A stretch of 64,000 nt of DNA, from contig NC_060885.1 of the NCBI RefSeq assembly GCF_014805685.1, forward strand, positions 17,034,632 through 17,098,631. Reading direction: 5' to 3'. The notes beneath the pieces are model-generated. The model saw only the letters and a program-made list of their open reading frames with translations, did not search any database and was not told the origin of the DNA. The stretch is from Silurus meridionalis (Eukaryota > Chordata > Actinopteri > Siluriformes > Siluridae). The first letter of the stretch is position 1. The number at the start of each line of letters is the position of its first letter. Position numbers and translations under genes: made by a program. This document shows, one piece after another, positions 21,840 to 31,993 of this stretch.

Positions 21840-24800
21840 CTATTTGGAGTTTGGATTAAGTACATTTTTACACATCTTTGAATTGTCCCTGTGGAGTGCT
21901 GCTTCTTCTGCTGAAACAGTCCATTTTTTTTGGCTTTTCTGAACATGTTTTCTTCTGTTTTTGATGTTTACTCTGGTAGACAGTCTCTCTCTAAGAAGAA
22001 AAACGGAAAATATAAGTTTAGCTATCTCTATAACAGTATCAACAGTATTCTGTATTTTAAATACCAAATATTGTACAGTTTTAATATTGGGCACGTACTG
22101 TATGTTAGGCTAAATTCATTTGTGAAAATATCTAGATAATTTGATGTTGGAGTCCTTTCATTGGATAATGTAATGCATAATGACAGGAATTATTATTATA
22201 ATTATTACTGCATATTGAAATTTTGATACAACGTCTCAAAAAATATCATTTTAATTAAGTATTTTCCATGTTCTATTACCTGTAAAGTACAGGCTCTCTG
22301 ATAAGCTGCAGGCAGTATTGGACAGGTGTGTTATAGAAGCTAACAGTGGTGACAAGACTGACAGAAGGGTCCATCTTCACCACAGTCTCAGCCTTTGTGC
22401 TCATGAGTGGAGCATCCACTTTTGCGCTGGCACTGACAACTAGTGAAAACCTAAAAGAAAAGAGGATTATTCTTTAAAAACTATTTCTTTTGAGAAAATC
22501 CTCAAGAAAGATTTATCTGTGGTTTGTAAAGACATTATCAATGTTAACAAAAGACATAGAGAATAAAAGGGACAAAGTGATACACACACTCGTTAACTTC
22601 ACTTCATTAATATAGAATTTGACATACTTGTTATTGACAGAGGTTTTTGACTCCTGGGTGAATAAGCTGAAGGCCAAATCAGCTGAGACATCAACAGAAA
22701 GACCTCCATGAAAAACACCCTGAGCTTGTAGTCCAGACTGGAGAACTAAACTCTGATAAAGATAAGATTCACAGTTAGGCTTCAAGAATTATCCTTAGAT
22801 TTTTTTTTTTTTTTTTTTTTTTTTTGCAAATGCTTTAATGTGATCATTATATGATTTAAATGTTATAGCTCATTATTGTGAAATGTGTTATTATTACATT
22901 CTTTCAAAGTATAGGAGCAATCATGGAACAAAATATCTATTATCAATGAACTGTAAAAAAAAAAAAAAAAGAAAGAAAAAGGTTTACCTGTCTGTGATCG
23001 AGAAGCAGAATATTTCCAGAAATAATGTTCATTGGTCCTTCACCTGTTGAGAAGTATTTGCTCATCAAGTCTCCATAACCCTGGAAGAAGACAATGGGTT
23101 GGATCTGCACACCCACAAACATGGCTGACATTCCTGCCATTAGCTCTTCCTCTTCTGCTTCCTTAGTTGCTCCAGTCCCAAAGAGAGAATCAAAACCACT
23201 CGTTTCTAAAGAAACCTGAAGCATACAAAACATATAAACCTTTTATTTGTATTGTAATTTTTAGTTGGTGGTACAGTGGGGGAAATAATTATTTGATCCC
23301 CTGCTGACCCCTTACAAAGAAATTAACAGTCTAGAATTTTATGGTACGTTTATTTTAACAGAGAGAAAGAATATTAAAAAAATAAATCCAGAAAAAAAAA
23401 CATTAAATAAATGTTATAAATTAACTTGTATTTGATCGAGTGAAATAAGTCCCATGGACCACAAATTAATCATGTCCACATAGGAAATTTCTCCTAATAT
23501 CAACTCGTTATATGTATAAAAGAAACCTGTCACAAAATTAACCTCTTCCATTCAAACCTCTCCACCACAATGGGAAAGACCAGAGAGCTGTCAAAGTATG
23601 TCAGGGACAAGACTGAAGACCTGCACAAGGCTGGAATGGGCTAAAAACCATCAGATTGTGGAATTGGCCATTTGTTTTGGGTGATTGTCATACTGAAAGA
23701 CCCAACCACGACCCATCTTCAGTGTTCTGGCCGAGGTTAGGAGGTTCTCATCCAAGATTCTGTGCATGACCTTATTCATGTGGTGAATATTATTAATATA
23801 GATATTAGGAGTAGGATTGGGTGTGTGTTGGTCAGAATTCTTGCTGGTTGGACAACAAAAATAGATACAGGATTAAATTCATATTTCACTCAATCAAATA
23901 CAAATTAATTTATATATAATATTAATTAATTAATGTTTCTTATATTCTTTCTCTCTCTCTCTGTTAACATAAACCTACCTTAAAATTCTACACTGTTAAT
24001 TTCTTTGTATGGTGGTAAATTTGCTAAATCAGCAGGGGATAAAATAATTATTTCCCCCACTGTAGATTAATCCCATCTCTGAAGAACTAGTATGTACTGT
24101 ATATGTAGAAAAATGGAAATTAAAGTGGTACCTTTAGTTCAGATGAGCACGCCTATCAGTTATAGGCTTGTGAAATGCAGAAAATATCATTTTGAACAAT
24201 GCAAACTGAATATAACTATTTCTGTCACTGCTTTTTTTGGTTTATATTGCAATAATTAATTTCCATATGCTTACCTCCAGTAAGGGCCAACTTCTGCCTC
24301 TGGTTTGTGCATAGAAATGACTCCTGCTTTGCTTTAGAACTCCAGCCTCAGAGAAGAGAAATTCAAAGTCATATGATGCAGCCATGTTTTTATTCTCTGT
24401 GGAGCAATAAACATAGTAAGATGAAAAATACTCTTATTTTACATAGTTTATTCATACTCACTATACATTTTTTTATATAAATTTGGTTGGACAACTAAAA
24501 TAGAATCTATAATGTGGTTAAAGTCTACATTTTGAATCTGTGAAGTGAATGGAAATGTGTAATACCTGTCATCAGTCCTGTGTATGTTGAAGAACAACCA
24601 AGTCGTGCAAAATGAAAATAATTATTCAGCTTTGGATCTTTCAAAACTTTGCGAATGACATTTCTGAAAAGAGACCAGGGAAAAATATAGAACACATTAG
24701 GCAGCATATATTTTTACAGTATTTTTAGAAGTATTTATTTTTCCCAACTACTGTTTTTTTCAAGTACCTATACAAGAGGTGTAATTGTACACAAGATATG

Positions 24801-27800
24801 TGGTTCAGTACGATTAGGGGGAAGAAATGCAAAACATAAAATTGCTTGTCATTTTTTATTAACACAGTTTATTATTATTAATATTTGTTCAACAATTGAT
24901 CCTCTAGATCAACATTTGGACAGTTAACATTTATAAAACACTTTGAAATAAAAATGACTGCTTGGTTAAATATTATATGAAATAATATTTGATAAAAATA
25001 GAATAAATCAAATTAATGCAATAAACAAATTAAATTGATTAAATAAAATTCAAGAAATGGAAAAAAAAAAAATTAAATAGTTTACATTTGTTAGACCCAT
25101 TTGGTTAATACAGATGTTTGTGTGTGTTTTACATTTAATATTTAATTTTATAAAGATATGATATACTTATATGTTCTACTTCTTTCAGCATACTTTAACA
25201 TATGTTTTCATTCCTTCCAGCCTTCATTCATTCACTCCCTCTACATGAGGAATTGTCAGGATTTTCTCCTTTTAAGAGAAATTCTTGAAACTGGACATAA
25301 AAAGTAAATTCATAATAATTCATCGCAGGAGTGTTAGCTGCTAACCAGGATGTGTCTAGCGACTAACGTTAGTGCTATTGATTCAATATTTTTCTGTTTT
25401 TTTCAACTTTTCATTTCACTGCAAGTTGTGTCCGACATATAACTATGTTTGTGACGAATAAAAAAAAACTTGAATCTTAATGCAATAGTGCTAGCGCTAG
25501 CAAATCTTCTCAAAGGGCAATACTATGGAAATGAAACTTGGATATATTTTAATGTGCAACTTGTATATATATAATCCTACCACTGTAGTGGTACAAAAAA
25601 TACTGTATAAATGAGCACAAGGTTTTAAAAAAAAAATCTCTTAAGGCAAAACCTCAAAGAAAACGAAAGGTTTTCATAAATATTTTTATATTCAAGGCAA
25701 AAGATCTTACCCAGCAGGTGAATCTGACTGCAAAATGCTCATAATTTTGGTTGTAAGAAACTTGGAGACCTCCGGCTTTTCTTCTGCAATTTTCAGAATT
25801 ATCTCTCTGACATCTACATCCAGAGGATCATAAATAAGCAAGAGATGGGCAGCATCCAGACGTATATGAGCAGGAAAAGGCTTCTTTCTTTGGTTAAAAA
25901 TGTCTCTGGCATGTTCCTTAACCTAACATAGAAGTATATATAAGATAAACACTTGTGCAGTTTTATGCTGTGTAAAAAGTCAAGGTAATTATTTTTCTAT
26001 TTAGTCTTTAAAAATTTGCTTAATCTTTAAAGATTTGCTTACCTCTTCTGTGATATATTGAATTGGAAAGCTCTGCAATGCTGAGAGTACAATACTTGAC
26101 AAAGATTTGGAGTGATTGATGTACTGGAGAAGGACAGGCACTGTCTCTGGAAGACAAGCACTTTTTAGGGCTAACAGGTATGACTTTATTTCTTTTTCTT
26201 CAGTGGATGCACTCAGCCCATTTACAATCAGTCTCTTAGCATGTTCAACTTCCTTGGAAGTAAAATACAAAATGCAAAAGTTTAACATAGTCATTTCTTC
26301 TATACATAGAATTCTCTGCTATGTGTCTTTCCTAATATGTAAGAAAAATAATTTGAAAAAAAACATTTGCTTATATTTTACCTGAAGGTGACACATGTTT
26401 GCAGAACACATTTTCCTTATTACTGTTCCAAGAACAATGAGAGCCATTTCATGTGTCTCCCATTCTGCGGATGTGTGTGTAAGGATGCGCTAAAAAAAAC
26501 ATTAAAAATATATATATTAAGTAAAAAGTTCCTACTCATGAGTAAAAAAAAAATGTACTTACTGTGATGATATTAATTAAATGAGTGGATGGCTGAGAGG
26601 AGAATGCACAGGCATAAAAGAATTTCTCCAACAGTTTTGATGTCTTTGGTTTTGTGGTGTTGATAAAAGAGACAATAGCCTCCAGTGAAGCGGGTGTTGA
26701 GGCTGCTGCAGCCGCATCTATCAGAATAGGACTAAAACAAATGTAAATATATTAACAACTCTGATAGCACAGGGGCAGGCATAATATACTTTAAATACTT
26801 TATACTTACAGAAATTTTGCATGAGCCTTTTTAAAAATCATTTTAATTTCAGCTATTTCCAGACGTCGCAGGGATTCTGACAGCTGGAGAAACGTGTTAG
26901 CTGTCATTGACTGACCTTTTGTTTTTAAATAATGTAGGATTTTAGGAACCTAAAAGAAATTTTCAACAAAAAGTTAACTTTTTTTTGCCTTTTTACAATA
27001 TCGGTGTTTTCTTTAAATAAATCAAGATTTATTATCTCACACTTACATAATAAGGCCTACTTAAACCACACGTTTAAGGATCATGAGACTATAAAAACAA
27101 GAATGTATGCTGGGTTTGAGAAATCATTGTAACTTACTAAATATCTGTTGGAGGCAGGCCGTTTGACAACAGGTATTCCATAAATAGTATGATTCACATA
27201 GCCTGCCTTGAGAGAACTGATCATGTCCTGCAGCGCTCCCCGTGCCTCATTAGGACCAGAGTGTGTTGATAAGAGATGCAAATACTGCCTAAAGACAATG
27301 GTACATATTTCGCCACACTTATACACAATGATGGTTTAATCTAAGAATAGCAATATACTAATTATATATAAGGCAATTACTTATTAAGCAATTTACTTTT
27401 AAACATTAAACCAATAGACAGTGTACCTTGAAGAAATGTGGATTCCTACTGTAGGATGTTCATCTACAAACATTGAGCGTAATTCCTCTGAAATGACTGA
27501 TTTTATATGGCTGCGATCCATGGAGAAAACAGTTTCAGAACTTCCAACTGAACTCACCCTGAAGAGCTACACAAATATATGAGCTGTGTTACACCAATAT
27601 ACAGGACAAATATAACATAGTTTAATCAATAAGAATTCTTAAAAGTTTTAAGTGCCATCCTTGGACTAGGGTACACGTCTGCTCATTAGATTATTGTGAT
27701 ATCATGTTAGTAACAATATCAGTTCTGTGGTATTCAACTGTCAACAGTTACCTTTGCAACATGTCAAGAGAGCAGGTGAGCTAGAAAGCTGTTATTTATT

Positions 27801-29725
27801 TTTGAGGTTCGAGATTTTACGTTACTGATTGCCCAGACAGAAAGCTCACATGACCCTTGGTCTGTGTGCTCGGTTCTCTGGCCAGTATGTTCATATTATT
27901 GCACTTTGCAGTATAAGAATCCCTCACGCATTATGCAAATGACAGTTTCGGCCTCTTATGACTACAGAATATGTAATATTCATACCTGGTTAGTTGACAT
28001 GCCATCAGCCATTCCATTTGCACAGTTTTCATGATGTTTGACTTTGATGATGTCATCCCCTGACATGCTGTATGAGACCTGACACTGTCCTGTTACGTCA
28101 TCCTGAAATAAAATGAGTCATAAGCCAAAAATATTTGTATGAACCAAATAGCATACTCCTGTCATTCAGTAAAATGTGAAAATATAACCATATAGTAAAT
28201 TGCTGAGTAACTGGTGCTAAATGTGTAAAAAAAATTACATTCAAATGTTATGAAAGAAAAAAATATAAAAACATTTCATCTTACTTCCATAACGACTCCA
28301 GACTGAGCTTGAATTTGAAGCAGCGACGTTAATCCTTTTTTGAAATTTAAGCTGATTGTGTTGTCCAAAGAAACATCGAAAACTCCTTTAATCTGAATAC
28401 ATCCCAGAGGTGTTACTGGACATTTTTTTTTATTTAGCAAAGTAATTGCATGATATGTTGGACATTGTCATGTTTTTTTATAATAGATTGTGTAGTAAAT
28501 ACATGTGGATTCTGATGTTCAAATTAGTTTTAAAAATGTCAGAGAAACAGAAAGAGGTGAATTAAAGAGATAAATACAATCAATGTTACATGTTGATCAT
28601 TTTGAACCTGTGTGGGAAAAAAAAAATCAAGATACCTACAATACATAACAAAATACTACTCTGAGAGCCAAGAATTTATGGGAACACTATACATTTCTAC
28701 ATTAAACACATATAATAGTTAGTTCAATATTTCAATATGGTAAGGACCATTTTGTATTTTTTTATGCATAGTACCTGTCTTACCAAGCTTCCATCATTCC
28801 TTATTCTTTATTAAAAATGAAGTTGTTACATTATGAAGTTTTTTTCTTTGTCTCATTCAAAAATAGTAATGTGGACTGCGGGGTTATTTTTAGCAACACT
28901 GCATAACACAGCTCTGTGCTCAACATTTACCACTTGTTAAAAAAATAAATATACCTTTCCTGAATGGAGATGCACAAGAAATGGTTTATTGAAATGTTCA
29001 GCGTCACTCATCATGTCACCAAGAACCAATGGTTTGCTGGAGGAGTCACTTGAATTAGGAATAAGTTTGAGATCTCTAATCTGCAGCAGAAATGTGCAAA
29101 CACCATTAAAAATTAATAATACAATTGCAAGTGAAAAACAATTTATGTACACATGCAATATTAGGAATTTTAAATATTACATACTTAAAAACTTCTAAGT
29201 CTTTTTTTTCTAATATCAACTTACTTGTAATTGCAAAAGCTGCTCTTTCTGACTGTTCCTCCATAGTGAATGGATGTGTATGATTGCCTGCATAGTAAAT
29301 GCAGGGACTTCTTCAAAACTGACCGAGATGGGAGCTACTGCCAAAGACGTGCTGTACTCATACTCATACAGGACCCCCGAATCAAAGTGCTGGCCTGTTC
29401 TGAGCACAACTGAAACACCAGCACTGCTTATTCTTACAACGAATCAGAAAACTGAGAACTTATGGAAGCTTTACTTGAATTAGCAATACAGAAATCAGTA
29501 TTGCACAGTTGTATAAAGATTAGTAAAAGCTGTATTTACATAAGGCATCAGAAATGCAAATGTAATCAATCAAAGAGAACATAATAAATATTGTGAAATA
29601 TATGTTGGGGCATTAAATTCCTTATAAGAATTTATTTGAATGAATAAAATCGTGTTACCTGTCAGACTGTCCCTAATTCCAATAAGAAAAATGTAGAAAA
29701 ATGTGGGATAAACCAGTGGCTTCAT
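21840..29725 (-). CDS. Microsomal triglyceride transfer protein large subunit-like
   Basis: Encodes 875 residues (human MTTP 894) of the large lipid transfer protein family, which loads triglyceride onto apoB in the endoplasmic reticulum with protein disulfide isomerase. Exons, transcript order: 29725-29659, 29409-29225, 29080-28955, 28392-28285, 28102-27986, 27566-27427, 27288-27138, 26949-26810, 26731-26563, 26489-26382, 26252-26043, 25922-25711, 24663-24566, 24396-24275, 23215-22988, 22752-22628, 22450-22280, 21990-21840. All are GT-AG, phases agree, total 2628 nt. The start [17 protein letters not shown] is a signal peptide. An N-terminal beta-barrel follows, with GQCQVSYSM...HHENC matching the human GNCKVTY cysteine pair. 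The alpha-helical repeats include [30 protein letters not shown]-terminal lipid-cavity sheets include [27 protein letters not shown]. It ends [11 protein letters not shown]. The first cysteine of the human C-terminal pair is absent. The divergence suggests a paralog of canonical mttp rather than its ortholog, but this needs a tree. Confidence 0.9.
22801..22825. repeat. poly(T) tract
   Basis: A homopolymer run of about 25 T lies in intron 15 of the mttp-like gene. It may be the poly(A) end of a decayed retroelement, although none is recognisable beside it. Confidence 0.7.
23274..24062. mobile_element. Non-autonomous Tc1 element in mttp-like intron 14
   Basis: TA dinucleotides flank inverted ends: left CAGTGGGGGAAATAATTATT, right end AATAATTATTTCCCCCACTG. 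The arms continue with matching 'gaatttatggtacgtttattttaacagagaga' regions. The interior has a transposase start fragment around 23572-23645, truncated at a TAA, then sequence derived from the opposite orientation of the gene. It has no working transposase. The left end is 58 bp from the exon 15 acceptor. Confidence 0.9.
25410..25475 (+). repeat. Diverged LINE 3' tail
   Basis: 'catttcactgcaagttgtgtccgac' followed by 'tttgtgacgaataaaaaaaaac' matches the pattern of the tail at 1150-1222. It lies in intron 12 of the mttp-like gene. Confidence 0.5.
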
Positions 29726-29964
29726 CTTTCTGGACAGGTGCAGCAAGCGTACTCGTGCAGGTTTGCTTGGTCAGTCTGACAAAGAACAGTGTCAACAAAA
29801 ATGCATTCACCAATGAAAATGGAGATGATGCAATATAGAAACTGATCTTCTACAAGACAGAGATATATTTTTTTGTACTGGGCCTTAAATAACCATAATG
29901 ATCCGGATGTCAACATGCACCTCAACAAAACCTAGTGTTTTTTTCTGCTACATTAGTATTACGT

Positions 29965-30150
29965 GGTGAAATGGATAATAATGCCACATCACAGCTCAAG
30001 GGTCTTTGGGTTCATCCTAAGATCAGGTTATTATCTGTGTGAAGGTTCTCATGTTCTCTCTATTCTCATATTGCAGTCCTCCTTATTCCCTAGTTTCCTA
30101 TCACCTCCAAAAACCAGTTAGGTAGGTGAATTGGCTACAGTTTGTTATTA
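29965..30150 (+). mobile_element. tRNA-derived SINE remnant
   Basis: The block 'gtctttgggttcatcctaagatcaggttatt' (B-box-like GGGTTCATCC), then 'catgttctctct' and 'acctccaaaaacc...aggtaggtgaattggct', matches in order the better copy at 43885-44165. The A box is degraded. Confidence 0.55.
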
Positions 30151-30154
30151 GTCA

Positions 30155-31340
30155 TGATATATTTCAGTGCTGTTTATTCATTTTAAGTAGATCCAATAAC
30201 TCGATTTATTATTTTTCAGTTATTAAACTTATAAAAAATTATTTTAGGTACTAACATATTATGTACCAAAGGGGAATGTACATTATATACATAAAGGGGA
30301 TCAATATTTTATTAATTTCTTTCACCATACATTATGCTGCTTTATGTGAAAAAAACAAACAAACCCTTTTTTTAATCATGAGGGAACATGATGTAGTTTG
30401 TCAAGCACAATCCCCAATAGAGAAAGAACATTCAAAAAGGTCTCTCTGACCTCTCCTTTGATCAAACTGAAGTCACACTACTGGAAGTATAACATGTGTC
30501 TAAACTCTACAGAAACTGGAGTATAAACCAAAGGATAAAGTTTAACTTTGCTTTAGCAGAGATCCAAATATTGAAACTTTTGACATTTATCATAGCAAAA
30601 GTCTTATCTGTAGGTAAAACTGAGATAAGGTGAATAGTGACAGAGGGCACAATGACACTATAAAATGTGTTTGACATGAACCAAACTGTGCATACAGATA
30701 AAACCCAAGAACTGATTTGTTTCAATTTGACAAAATCTAATATTGTATGCTGTGAGTTTGAACATTTTCTAGGGACTTATTTTTGATTAATTCATAAACC
30801 ATTGTTGTCTTCCTTTAGGGCAGTATTTAGGAAGCAATTAAAATGTAGAACCATTTCAATACTACTGAATCTGATTGACAATGTATTAAAATTAATCTGA
30901 TTTCTCTGTAGCATTGCTAATAATGTTAACTGTGTTCCTGTTCTCTTCTTGGAAACACCAGCTTGTGCTAATGTGTTATAGATCATTATTGTGCCTGCAA
31001 TTTTGTTAAAAGGATAAACGCATAACTTATTAGTATCAAAACAATATATTACTATCTTTATATATAAAATACACAACAAAATGTAATTTGTATAACAAGG
31101 TTGATGATTAAGGCCCAGACTGAGTGTAAAGGAGGCCTAGGTTATCATGTATGCAAAAAGTAAATAACAATAATCAAATGAAATACAGGAGGGATAACCT
31201 CAACTGGGTTGGACAGCCTAACATTTTAATGTAAGATATTTAAACATTAACATTTAATATATTAACATTATAATAAAATTCACACAGGACATTCTTCAAG
31301 TCATTGTTAGGTTGTACGTTACCATTATGTACTGTAATGC
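30155..31340. other. Intergenic, nothing recognised
   Basis: This AT-rich stretch lies between the mttp-like start and the L2-like repeat before rps24. No exon or clear repeat is seen. The promoter of the mttp-like gene must lie near 29730-30000, but no TATA or CpG signal is obvious. Confidence 0.4.
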
Positions 31341-31344
31341 TGAG

Positions 31345-31730
31345 CTCATAAAACTAGGAGCTACTAACCATAAAGACTGTATAAGACTGCAGAAAGAACA
31401 TCACTTATAATCTTTTACTCCAGTGCTCATGTTAGTTCTCACTCTCCAGTGTTCTGTATTGTTGAAAGATTTATGATCACACTCTTGATGTCACCCAAAT
31501 GATGCCCCTTTTGAGTCTGGTTCCTCTCAAGGTTTCTTCCTCATAACATCTAAGGGAGTTTTTCCTTGCCACAGTTGCCACGGCTGCTCATCAGGGTGCT
31601 CAGGGAGCTTGCCATCGGCTGCTCATCATGCACACCATTCATCTTAACTGTTGATTTCTGTAAAGCTGCTTTGAGGCAATGTCTGTTGTGAAAAGCGCTA
31701 TACAAATAAACTTGATTTGACTTGACTATA
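31345..31730 (+). repeat. L2-like LINE 3' tail
   Basis: This is the forward-orientation partner of 472-812. It ends 'gaaaagcgctatacaaataaacttgatttgacttgac', a typical L2-clade fish terminus with a short repeated tail. It stops about 220 bp before the rps24 first exon. No reverse transcriptase sequence is attached, so it may be a 5'-truncated LINE or a SINE with an L2 tail. Confidence 0.7.
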
Positions 31731-31953
31731 AGATATATACATTTATTTTTCATAATTTATATGTAAATCAATTTGTTTATTAAATAGAATATGTGTACAG
31801 TGAACAATTAATGGTTTATATATGTATTTAAGTACAAGAAGTATTAATCTTATCCCCCTTCCGCAATTTTTTTTTTTTTTTTTTACAGTCAGGCAGTCAC
31901 ACGGACACCCAACCACCAATCCGATCAGGCATATCGCCGGTCACCTGCAGGTC

Positions 31954-31969
31954 CTCCTTCCTTTTTCTC
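31954..31969 (+). promoter_or_regulatory. Candidate 5'TOP tract of rps24
   Basis: The sequence before the rps24 ATG contains TCCTTCCTTTTTCTCG, a pyrimidine run like the 5' terminal oligopyrimidine motif of vertebrate ribosomal protein mRNAs. If transcription starts at a C in this run, the 5' UTR would be about 30-40 nt. This motif normally couples translation to mTORC1 through LARP1. Confidence 0.5.
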
Positions 31970-31993
31970 GTCCCTGTGCGAGCCGACGCCAAG

